From assembly GCA_015494735.1 (NCBI GenBank), contig WGAQ01000182.1:1-24296 (forward strand): DNA of 24,296 nucleotides, written 5' to 3'. The first letter of the stretch is position 1, and each line of letters begins with the position of its first letter. Source of the stretch: Caldifarciminota bacterium (GTDB taxonomy: Bacteria; Hydrothermota; Hydrothermia; LBFQ01; DSFT01). The position numbers were made by a program, and so were the translations under genes. Below the pieces are notes generated by a model. The model had not been told where the DNA came from. It did not search any database and saw only the letters and a list, made by a program, of their open reading frames with translations. Below are positions 1 to 6,665 of the stretch, in pieces.

Positions 1-2
1 GC

Positions 3-24
3 GGGGCCACGCCCTTGTGGCCCC
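3..24 (-). terminator. Hairpin terminator of tRNA-Val
   Basis: A perfect 8-bp inverted repeat (GGGGCCAC and GTGGCCCC) with a 6-nt loop lies 7 nt beyond the tRNA-Val discriminator base, in the direction of tRNA transcription. It is well placed as the transcription terminator. Any U-tract would lie outside the window, so the intrinsic type cannot be confirmed. Confidence 0.6.
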
Positions 25-31
25 TGTTGAA

Positions 32-105
32 TGGGCGGTGCAGGAGTCGAACCTGCGACCTCCACGATGTCAACGTGGCGCTCTAACCACCTGAGCTAAC
101 CGCCC
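32..105 (-). tRNA. tRNA-Val(GAC)
   Basis: The minus strand folds as a complete 74-nt cloverleaf. The acceptor stem is GGGCGGT/ACCGCCC. The D-arm contains TTAGCTCAGGTGGTTAGAGC. The anticodon stem CCACG/CGTGG encloses the loop TTGACAT, giving anticodon GAC (valine). The T-arm has the GGTTCGACTCC signature. The discriminator base is A and no CCA is encoded, so CCA must be added after transcription. The body is nearly identical to the tRNA-Ile at 2222-2295, differing mainly in the anticodon arm. It has its own promoter at 117-145 and a hairpin behind it. Confidence 0.96.
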
Positions 106-116
106 GACAGCAACAA

Positions 117-145
117 ATTTTAAAGGTTCTTCCCTTCTCCTTCAA
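117..145 (-). promoter_or_regulatory. Sigma-70-type promoter of tRNA-Val
   Basis: Reading the minus strand, a -35 TTGAAG (140-145) is followed by a 17-bp spacer and a -10 TAAAAT (117-122, within TTTAAAAT). The tRNA begins 11 nt beyond TTTAAAAT, which leaves a leader of only a few nucleotides. Confidence 0.75.
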
Positions 146-732
146 TATGCCACTTTGTCACCTTCGGACATGAAATTGGACGGGGCAGAACTGTGTTTAC
201 TGGCATCCTCTTTTGATGAAACCACTCTCCCTGATGAAGGAGAGTTAGGAGCAATAAGTCTCTCGAGAATTCGAGTGCTTCCAATCATGGCCCTGTGAAG
301 ATTGAACCTGTCCTTAAGGTCCCTGAATCTGTTTAAGAATTGTACTCTGCTCCCCGTGTTCCAACCCGACGACGAATTTCAGCCCCTTAGAGAGGAGGAA
401 GGAGATGATATTTGATTGCTCCTGCTACAGCCACTTCGTATCTCCTGACTGGTCTGTCTGTTTTCTTCGCCTGTGGTTATGTGTCCGGGATTGTCTGGAA
501 CAAAGAGGGCCGGATATTCCCCGGGTCATTGCTGTGCTGGTATCTGTATATGCCTTTGCAGGCCGTTTCAGGATTCCTCCTCGAATCCGGCTGTCCCTAT
601 GTCTCTTTCGAAGGGGAATTCCATAACCGTGCCCGGATTTTTGTCCGGAGCTGTCGCCACTTTTTTATCGGGCCAGGAAAGTCCGGGAATGCTCTGGGGT
701 TTTGCTGGAAGGATGGTTCTGTAAATGGACCT
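142..732. other. Stretch without a supported gene; possible decayed reading frame
   Basis: I cannot support a gene between the mutL stop and the tRNA-Val promoter. Plus-strand open frames here (starts near 405, 412 and 449) are mutually overlapping. One of them (412-936) also runs about 200 nt antisense into mutL. On the minus strand, the frame directly continuous with mutL stays open from 732 to a TGA at 142-144, apart from three in-frame TGA codons (568-570, 526-528, 379-381). Its last roughly 78 codons after the third TGA look protein-like but match no family I know. A 7-bp hairpin (ACTCTCC/GGAGAGT, 8-nt loop) sits at 224-245. Confidence 0.4.
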
Positions 733-2211
733 CTACATGAACTTTTCCTCTATCTTCTCCGCCGGCAACTCGTATATGATTACTTCGCCTTCGGATGTGA
801 GGGCCGGATTCTCCATGGAGAAGAGTTTCTCCACGATGGTCCTGCTATTCATCCTGTAGTGCCTGGATGCTATGGACAAGAGTCTGTTTACGAATTTCTT
901 CAGGTCGAAGGGGCCCTTCCTGTCCGAGAAGGCTGACAGGACTTCCAGGACCTCTTCTGGAGTGGCTCCCTCCATTATCTCCGGTATTCCCTTCAGGACT
1001 GTTGCTTTATCCAGTTCCACTATGTCGAATCCGTAGGTTTTGAGCAGGCTCCTGTCGCTCTCGTTTATCCGGAACTTTATGGGCATGGGGACCGGCAGGG
1101 TGATGGATGGAAGCCTCTTCCTGCTGACGATATCGGATTCCAGAATTTTCTTAAGGGCCCGCTGTCTGTGTACGAAGAGGATTTTCGTCTTCGATGGAAC
1201 CACGATGTACTCCTTCCAGTCGAATACCCCTTCCTCTTTCTTTCCGGTGGAATCCTTTTCGTCCCTCCGGGTGAACAGATTCTCCTCCATGCGGATTATG
1301 GTCTTTCTGCCCCTTATGAATCGGGATAGCCTGTCGTAGAACTTGAGGCTCCTCGAGAATCTCACCTGCAGCTTCTGGGGATGCACGTTTACGTCTATGA
1401 GGGCGGGTGGAACCTCTATGAAAAGGACGTAATTCTTTATATCGTATCTCCCCAGTATCTCGGTTATCCTGCTGTCCACCACGGGCCGTCTATTCACGAA
1501 TATCTTCTGTGCTTTTCCGTTTATGTGATAGAGGGTGATGGTCAGGTCTTCTTCTTTCAGTTCCCTCTTTTCCTTAACTCCGTAGATGTCCTCTATCCTC
1601 TCGTCCAGGGTTTCCCTTGCCCTGTAGTGCTGGATTTTATTGGAACTGCGCAGATGGAACTCGATGTTCTCGTGGGAGAGGACGTAGTTGAGCCAGGTGT
1701 TCTTGATGCGGGTGGACTCGCTCCTCGAACTGCTGAGGAATCTTCTGCGGACCGGAACGTTGAAGAAGAGGTCCTCCACGATTACCGTGGTCCCCTTACC
1801 GCACGCGCATGGGCGCATGTCCATCAGGTTTCCCCCCTCTACGTAGATTTCGTATCCTTCCACACCATCCGTGCTGCTCCTGATGTGCATCCTCGAGACG
1901 GAGGCTATGGAGTGCAGGGCCTCTCCCCTGAATCCCATGGTGGATATTCGCTCCAGGTCTTCCAGGGTCCTTATCTTGCTCGACCAGTTTTTCTTTATCA
2001 CGTTGGGTAAATCCTCTTTCGATATCCCTTCACCGTTGTCCACCACCTTTATGAAGGATAGACCGGAGCCCCTTACGAATACTGCTATACTGGTGGCGCC
2101 TGCATCTATCGAGTTCTCTATGAGTTCCTTGACGACGGACGATGGAGACTGGATGACTTCCCCTGCGTATATCTTATTGACCACGAATGGGGGCAGGGGT
2201 CTGACCTTCAT
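733..2211 (-). CDS. mutL: DNA mismatch repair protein MutL (endonuclease motifs lost)
   Basis: MutL couples MutS mismatch recognition to strand removal. The N-terminal GHKL ATPase is clear: a near-canonical GEV motif at about residues 17-19, KELIENSIDAGA (about 28-39), DNGEGI (about 58-63) and TMGFRGEALHSIASV (about 91-105). A diverged C-terminal dimerisation domain follows, and the total of 492 residues is short. The position aligning with the DQHA(X)2E(X)4E metal motif (about 345-357) reads HRQRALKKILES. The usual C-terminal ACH and CPHGRP metal-binding motifs are also absent (SRHYRMNS, NPALTSEGEV). I therefore infer a MutL without its own nicking activity. The ATG lies 10 nt behind the 3' end of tRNA-Ile with no Shine-Dalgarno, suggesting a shared transcript. 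It ends with TAG. Confidence 0.93.
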   Translation of the reverse strand: MKVRPLPPFVVNKIYAGEVIQSPSSVVKELIENSIDAGATSIAVFVRGSGLSFIKVVDNGEGISKEDLPNVIKKNWSSKIRTLEDLERISTMGFRGEALHSIASVSRMHIRSSTDGVEGYEIYVEGGNLMDMRPCACGKGTTVIVEDLFFNVPVRRRFLSSSRSESTRIKNTWLNYVLSHENIEFHLRSSNKIQHYRARETLDERIEDIYGVKEKRELKEEDLTITLYHINGKAQKIFVNRRPVVDSRITEILGRYDIKNYVLFIEVPPALIDVNVHPQKLQVRFSRSLKFYDRLSRFIRGRKTIIRMEENLFTRRDEKDSTGKKEEGVFDWKEYIVVPSKTKILFVHRQRALKKILESDIVSRKRLPSITLPVPMPIKFRINESDRSLLKTYGFDIVELDKATVLKGIPEIMEGATPEEVLEVLSAFSDRKGPFDLKKFVNRLLSIASRHYRMNSRTIVEKLFSMENPALTSEGEVIIYELPAEKIEEKFM

Positions 2212-2221
2212 TAGATTAAAA

Positions 2222-2295
2222 TGGGCGGTGGAGGAGTCGAACCTCCGACCTCTCGGTTATCAGCCGAGCGCTCTAACCGCCTGAGCTAACCGCCC
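2222..2295 (-). tRNA. tRNA-Ile(GAT)
   Basis: A complete 74-nt cloverleaf on the minus strand. The acceptor stem is GGGCGGT/ACCGCCC. The anticodon stem CTCGG/CCGAG encloses the loop CTGATAA, giving anticodon GAT (isoleucine). The T-arm contains GGTTCGACTCC, the discriminator base is A, and CCA is not encoded. mutL starts 10 nt after the discriminator base, so 3' processing of this tRNA would also define the 5' end of the mutL message. The promoter is at 2308-2337. Confidence 0.96.
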
Positions 2296-2307
2296 TGCTG
2301 GACCAAA

Positions 2308-2337
2308 ATTTTAAAGGAAATGGGTGCTCTCTTTCAA
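2308..2337 (-). promoter_or_regulatory. Sigma-70-type promoter of tRNA-Ile (and probably mutL)
   Basis: On the minus strand, a -35 TTGAAA (2332-2337), an 18-bp spacer and a -10 TAAAAT (2308-2313, within TTTAAAAT) precede the tRNA by 12 nt. It has the same architecture as the tRNA-Val promoter. No separate mutL promoter fits between the tRNA and the mutL ATG. Confidence 0.75.
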
Positions 2338-2496
2338 ATGCACCATCGGTGAGGGTGCTCGGGAAACTGTCTTGTTTTGCCGGTCCCGGGACATTTGAAT
2401 TGGACATGGAGTCGGAGTTTTCTCTGCTTTTTCGGATGTACCCCGCAGGGAATGGGATTATATCGTCCGATGGAAGTCCCTCCTTCTTTCTGCGGG

Positions 2497-2504
2497 TATA
2501 AAAT
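2497..2504 (+). promoter_or_regulatory. -10 element of panC, leaderless type
   Basis: TATAAAAT ends 9 nt before the panC ATG. With normal -10 to start-site spacing, transcription would begin 0-3 nt from the ATG. No convincing -35 is visible. The right arm of a CCCGCAG/CTGCGGG inverted repeat (2442-2448 and 2490-2496) abuts this element. Confidence 0.6.
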
Positions 2505-2513
2505 TAACCAGCC

Positions 2514-3383
2514 ATGAGAGTGGTCAGGAGAATCGGCGAAATGCAGGACCTTTCGGAAGAGTTCATACGGCAGGGGAAAACCATCGGCTTCGTTCCCACC
2601 ATGGGTTACCTTCACGAGGGACATCTGTCTCTTTTCCGCATAGCCCGGAAGAAGGCGGATATCCTGGTGGTCTCCATCTTCGTGAATCCCATACAGTTCG
2701 GTCCAAATGAGGATTATCAGATTTATCCGAGGGACCCGGAGGGGGACCTGAAGAAGTGCGAGAAGGAAGGGGTGGATGTGGTCTTCATGCCCCAGGTGGA
2801 GGAGATGTATCCCCCGGATTTCTCCACCTATGTGGAGGTGAAGCATCTCGATGAGGAGCTCTGCGGGAAGTACAGGCCGGGCCACTTCAGAGGAGTTACC
2901 ACGGTGGTGACCAAACTCTTCAATGCGGTTAGGCCGCATCTGGCAGTTTTCGGCCTTAAGGATGCCCAGCAGTACTTCATCATAAGGCGGATGGTGCGGG
3001 ACCTCAACATGCCCATAGACATAATTCCCGGTCCCATAGTGAGGGAGCCGGATGGACTGGCCATGAGTTCCAGAAACGTTTATCTCTCTCCCGAGGAGAG
3101 AAAGCAGGCTCCAGCGCTATATCAGGCCCTGCAACTGGCGAAGAGGATGATAGAGGAAGGAGAGAGGGATCCGAACAGGGTCATAGATGCCGTCAGGAAA
3201 TACATAGAGGAGCATGCTCCTCTGGGACGCATCCAGTACGTGCAGGTGGTGGATACCTACAATCTCAAGCCTGTGGATGAGATTAAAGGGGAGGTGATGG
3301 TGGCCCTTGCCGTTTTCTTCGGGAAGACGCGGCTCATCGACAATGTAATCGTGTCCACGGATGGGACCACCAACATATACTGA
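2514..3383 (+). CDS. panC: Pantothenate synthetase
   Basis: Condenses pantoate and beta-alanine with ATP to give pantothenate, the coenzyme A precursor, in the cytoplasm. The 289-residue protein is full length. It carries the ATP-binding nucleotidyltransferase signature PTMGYLHEGHLSL (HxGH histidines at residues 34 and 37), then FVNPIQFGPNEDY, CGKYRPGHFRGVTTVV, FGLKDAQQ and REPDGLAMSSRN, in the expected family order. The start is fixed by the -10 element 9 nt upstream, and there is no Shine-Dalgarno. No panB or panD is visible in the window. The gene diverges from tRNA-Ile across a 218-bp gap. Confidence 0.97.
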   Translation: MRVVRRIGEMQDLSEEFIRQGKTIGFVPTMGYLHEGHLSLFRIARKKADILVVSIFVNPIQFGPNEDYQIYPRDPEGDLKKCEKEGVDVVFMPQVEEMYPPDFSTYVEVKHLDEELCGKYRPGHFRGVTTVVTKLFNAVRPHLAVFGLKDAQQYFIIRRMVRDLNMPIDIIPGPIVREPDGLAMSSRNVYLSPEERKQAPALYQALQLAKRMIEEGERDPNRVIDAVRKYIEEHAPLGRIQYVQVVDTYNLKPVDEIKGEVMVALAVFFGKTRLIDNVIVSTDGTTNIY

Positions 3384-3454
3384 CTTCCCCAATTCGGGTC
3401 AGGGTATGATTTTTAAGTAGAACGACTTCTATAAAAACACGTAAGTGCTACGGG

Positions 3455-3462
3455 TTTAAACT
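3455..3462 (+). promoter_or_regulatory. -10 element, leaderless type
   Basis: TTTAAACT ends 5 nt before the ATG at 3468. No clear -35 and no Shine-Dalgarno are visible. A second TATAAA-like string lies about 24 nt further upstream. Confidence 0.6.
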
Positions 3463-3467
3463 TTCGT

Positions 3468-5309
3468 ATGTTTATCATCCTCGTTCTATACAATCCCGTT
3501 CAGAATGGGGATTTTGAGCAGTGGAGTTATATTTCGACAACCATTCCTTTCGCCTGGGACACCATAAAGGGTTCGGGGGCATCCTGCACCTGGACACCTG
3601 ACCCCACTGCATTCATAGGCGAGAAATCCATAAAGATTACATCGGCGGTGGACGTGTCGGGATTCGACTGCGGTATCGCTCAGTCAAAGGTTGTGAGCGA
3701 GAATACGGACTATCTTATCAAGACCTGGATTATAAATGGGGATACGACGAGTTATGCCCGCCTATTCGTCCGGTGCTATGATGCGGACGGGAATTTCATC
3801 TCCTCCGATTTCGTGGGGATACCTTCATCATCCAGTATATCCGGATGGCAGCAGATAAGCGGCATCTACACCACGCCGACAGGATGCTACTATCTGGATA
3901 TGCAGGTTCGAATGTATGGGACCGGCAGCATAATCCTGGATGCGGCCAGCATGTTCATCTCTTCCACCTTCGTTCCGGATGAACTGGTGGAAAGTTTCAC
4001 AACATACGTCCCCGACGGATGGCTGGAGGAGGACCCGGGACTGTCGAGCGGGGGCCTGCTACAGAAGAGGACGAGCGCATGCCCCGTCGATGGGGACTGC
4101 TTCGGGACCAAGTACAGGCAGGGACCTTCCGATGATGACCTGTATGTAACGGGACTCGCCTTTCTCCTGACGGACACAATGGACTTCGTGACCCCCACTC
4201 CCGAGACCCTCTTCTTCTACTGGAGGACCAGCGACCTTACCCCCGCCAATCCTGAGGACTCCATAAACGTGGAGATTTCCATAGATGGAGGGAATACCTG
4301 GAAGCGGATATGGCAGTGGAGCGGAAATCCATCCACCGTTGCTGTGGCTGAGACAGTCGTCCTCGATATTTACAACGACCAGTCCCAGGTGATGCTCAGA
4401 TTCGCCTTCTACAAGAACAGTACGACTCCTGCGTCCACCAACAAGTATTTCAATGTGGATTCGGTATGGGTGGTCAATTCATACGTGGGCAGATACAATC
4501 GCCTCACCAATCCCGGATTCGAACTGTGGCTCTACGATACGCTGGACATGATGGCTGATTACTGGGAGAGGAGGAGCAACAGGGCTCCCTATTCCAACAT
4601 CGCCCAGTTGTGGATAATGAGGGATTCCACCAATGTGTTTTCCGGCAATTATTCCCTGAAAGCCTTCTTCACCACCACCCAGAATCCCTTCGTGGAGCAA
4701 ACCCTCGCCAATCCCTTCACGGATGGGTGCGCCGGGCAGCTGGTCAGCGATATAGACAGTTATTCGGTCCACATAAGTGCCCGACTGTACGATGACGACC
4801 CCAATGGAAAGGGAAGGATAGGGGTGGTGTGGTACTCCGGAACTTCTGCAATTCAGACCACCTACACGCCCAGCTACACCGTGAATTCCGCCGCATGGCA
4901 ACTGTTCGAAATATACGATACCCTGAGCACCGGCCCCTCTCAGGGGACTCAGGTGGACAGCATAAACTTCCGCATACGGTTTTACAACGAGGGCACCTTC
5001 CCCGATGCGGAGAATGGTGCCACGGTCTATGCGGACAGTGTCAACCTCACGTGGTACTGCTTCGTGGACGACATCACGCCCGTGGATGTGGCGGAGATGT
5101 ATCCCATGCATCCCATCGTGGAATACATAAGGCACTATGGGGACAGATTGCAGGTGTCTCTCAGGAGTCCGGCCGCGGTCGAAATATACGATGTGGGAGG
5201 GCGTCTGATGGAACGCAGGGAGGTGAAGGACAGGGCGTGGTTCCGTCCGGGCAGGGGGATTTTCATCGTCCGAATTGGAGATTTCAGTAGGAAGGTGGTC
5301 CTTTACTGA
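3468..5309 (+). CDS. Large secreted protein with CBM-like beta-sandwich domains and a T9SS-like C-terminal sorting domain
   Basis: A 613-residue exported protein of unknown substrate. Its N-terminus MFIILVLYNPVQ is a very short, uncharged hydrophobic segment. The frame has a TAA 12 codons upstream and no start codon between, so no longer signal peptide is available. Two regions (about residues 7-170 and 344-520) open with the N-[GP]-[DG]-F-E motif of carbohydrate-binding-module-like sandwiches (NPVQNGDFEQW and NPGFELW). The middle (about 180-340) holds a further beta-rich region. The last 50 or so residues (VEIYDVGGRLMERREV to the basic end FSRKVVLY) resemble a type A C-terminal sorting domain of type IX secretion, which fits the porX homologue at 14363. 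The ligand is unknown. Confidence 0.75.
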   Translation: MFIILVLYNPVQNGDFEQWSYISTTIPFAWDTIKGSGASCTWTPDPTAFIGEKSIKITSAVDVSGFDCGIAQSKVVSENTDYLIKTWIINGDTTSYARLFVRCYDADGNFISSDFVGIPSSSSISGWQQISGIYTTPTGCYYLDMQVRMYGTGSIILDAASMFISSTFVPDELVESFTTYVPDGWLEEDPGLSSGGLLQKRTSACPVDGDCFGTKYRQGPSDDDLYVTGLAFLLTDTMDFVTPTPETLFFYWRTSDLTPANPEDSINVEISIDGGNTWKRIWQWSGNPSTVAVAETVVLDIYNDQSQVMLRFAFYKNSTTPASTNKYFNVDSVWVVNSYVGRYNRLTNPGFELWLYDTLDMMADYWERRSNRAPYSNIAQLWIMRDSTNVFSGNYSLKAFFTTTQNPFVEQTLANPFTDGCAGQLVSDIDSYSVHISARLYDDDPNGKGRIGVVWYSGTSAIQTTYTPSYTVNSAAWQLFEIYDTLSTGPSQGTQVDSINFRIRFYNEGTFPDAENGATVYADSVNLTWYCFVDDITPVDVAEMYPMHPIVEYIRHYGDRLQVSLRSPAAVEIYDVGGRLMERREVKDRAWFRPGRGIFIVRIGDFSRKVVLY

Positions 5310-5312
5310 CGG

Positions 5313-5320
5313 CTTAAACT
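5313..5320 (+). promoter_or_regulatory. -10 element in a 17-nt gap, leaderless type
   Basis: CTTAAACT ends 6 nt before the ATG at 5327. It sits wholly within the 17-nt gap after the preceding stop codon, so the downstream gene can be transcribed on its own despite the tight spacing. Confidence 0.55.
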
Positions 5321-5326
5321 TTTCAC

Positions 5327-6466
5327 ATGCTCCTTATACCGCTCCTCCTGTCCCATCCCGATTATGCTGTCGAAATCAAGGCTGTTGGAGACGTTATGCC
5401 GGGCTCCATCACTCCCCGCAGAATCGTCCCGCCGGATTCGGGAAAGGTATTCGTCCGCTCCATCGGTTCCTATCTTTCCGATGCGGATGTGGTGATGGGA
5501 AATCTCGAGGGGGTATTCGTGGTGGAGGGGAAGCACAGACCCATAAAGTGTTCCGAGAGATCCAGGAGGGCTGGAAGGTGTTACGAATTCGGCATACCCT
5601 GGTATGTGGCCCCATCTCTTCGGGATATGGGCTTCACAGTCCTGACCATGGATAACAACCACGTGATGGATTACGGTCTTTCTGCTTATCGCTTCACGGA
5701 GAGGCTCCTGGATTCCATCGGCATAACCCCCGTTCCCAGAAGGAGGATAGGGGTCTTTCGCAAGTATATCGTATTCCCGCAGGTGGATGGATGCTTCCGG
5801 AATGCTCCCCCTGTGGAGGTTTTGAGAATAGGGGATTCCATCTGTGCTCTGGAGAGGCCGGACATTAAAAATCGCAGGTGGGAGAAGGATATATCCATCG
5901 CCATAGTGCCCTTCGGATTCTCAGGCTCTTCCTGGCGCATATCGGATTTAGATGTGGTGGACAGCCTCATCCCCCTCCTGGATAGTCTTTACGATATCGT
6001 CATCGTTTCCTTTCACGGCGGTGCCGAGGGGAGGAAGGCCCTGCACGTGAGGGATGAGGTGGAATTCTTCTACGGCGAGAACAGGGGCAACGTGGTGAAG
6101 TTTGCCCGCAGGGCGGTGGACAGGGGGGCCGACCTGGTGGTGGGACATGGTCCCCACGTGTTGAGGGCCATGCAAATCTATAAGGGGAGACTCATCGCAT
6201 ATTCCCTGGGCAACTTTCTCACCTACGGGAATGTGAATATCAGGGGGGTCAACGGTATATCGGCCATACTGCACGTTCGCCTTGCCCCCGATGGCCGCTT
6301 CGTCGATGGGAAAATAATCCCCGTGATTCAGAAGTATCCGGGAATTCCCGTTTATGACGGAGAGAAGAGGGCCATAGGGCTCATAAAGCGCCTGGTGGAG
6401 GAGGATGGATTCTCTGACAGTCTTCTCATATCCGATGATGGGAGCATAGAGATTCCCGGGAAGTAG
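5327..6466 (+). CDS. CapA-family protein (PGA_cap, metallophosphoesterase-like fold)
   Basis: This family includes CapA/PgsA of poly-gamma-glutamate capsule synthesis, but many members have unknown roles in the envelope. The 379-residue protein shows the family motifs in order: GDVMPG (residues 21-26), NLEG, DNNHVMDYG, SFHGGAE, GHGPHVLR and YSLGNF. The metal-binding-type D, N and H residues are retained. The N-terminus MLLIPLLLSHPDYA is a very short, uncharged hydrophobic stretch. An in-frame TAA four codons upstream (part of the -10 element) excludes any earlier start. There are no other capsule genes nearby, so the substrate cannot be assigned. Confidence 0.85.
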   Translation: MLLIPLLLSHPDYAVEIKAVGDVMPGSITPRRIVPPDSGKVFVRSIGSYLSDADVVMGNLEGVFVVEGKHRPIKCSERSRRAGRCYEFGIPWYVAPSLRDMGFTVLTMDNNHVMDYGLSAYRFTERLLDSIGITPVPRRRIGVFRKYIVFPQVDGCFRNAPPVEVLRIGDSICALERPDIKNRRWEKDISIAIVPFGFSGSSWRISDLDVVDSLIPLLDSLYDIVIVSFHGGAEGRKALHVRDEVEFFYGENRGNVVKFARRAVDRGADLVVGHGPHVLRAMQIYKGRLIAYSLGNFLTYGNVNIRGVNGISAILHVRLAPDGRFVDGKIIPVIQKYPGIPVYDGEKRAIGLIKRLVEEDGFSDSLLISDDGSIEIPGK

Positions 6467-6629
6467 GGGCTTTCCCCGATTTCCAACAATTTCAGTATTT
6501 AACTGACCATTTTTAAACTTGCTTTCCATTTCGTAAAATGCCTTTTTATAGTCATAAGTTCCTTTGAAAAAAGTTTTTGATTTCAAATTTCTTATTCGAA
6601 GATGCTTTGGTTCTGGTCATAATGACTTC

Positions 6630-6658
6630 TTGAAATCCGGTGAATGATTCCTTAAACT
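6630..6658 (+). promoter_or_regulatory. Sigma-70-type promoter of the TonB-dependent receptor operon
   Basis: A -35 TTGAAA (6630-6635), an exact 17-bp spacer and a -10 TAAACT (6653-6658) end 7 nt before the ATG at 6666. The predicted start site falls on or next to the A of the ATG. The preceding gap (6467-6629) is AT-rich and could hold operator sites. I see only a weak GGGG/CCCC hairpin just after the capA-like gene. Confidence 0.72.
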
Positions 6659-6665
6659 TTTCCCG

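Noticed and set aside
330..390. On the minus strand GGGGCTGAAATTCG..., similar to a tmRNA 5' end
   Set aside because: There is no matching CAGCCCC 3' half, no T-arm, and no recognisable tag ending in ALAA downstream before the tRNA-Val promoter.
670..700. GGAAAGTCCGGG, reminiscent of the conserved 5' region of RNase P RNA
   Set aside because: The rest of an RNase P RNA would have to lie inside mutL, and no P1/P4 partners or other conserved blocks are present.
412..936. 174-codon plus-strand open frame with a TTG start and a good AGGAGGAAGGAG upstream
   Set aside because: It runs about 200 nt antisense into the well-supported mutL C-terminus. Two other plus frames are also open here, and the translation resembles no protein family.
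2334..2939. 201-codon minus-strand frame opposite panC
   Set aside because: It is antisense to a complete, motif-rich panC and has no promoter-like element or recognisable motif.
6539..6568. Nine-codon open frame (MPFYSHKFL) downstream of a TTTAAACTT in the AT-rich gap before the TonB receptor
   Set aside because: It is too short and lacks a Shine-Dalgarno or attenuator-like hairpin. The TTTAAACTT is about 20 nt from the ATG, unlike the consistent 5-9 nt elsewhere.
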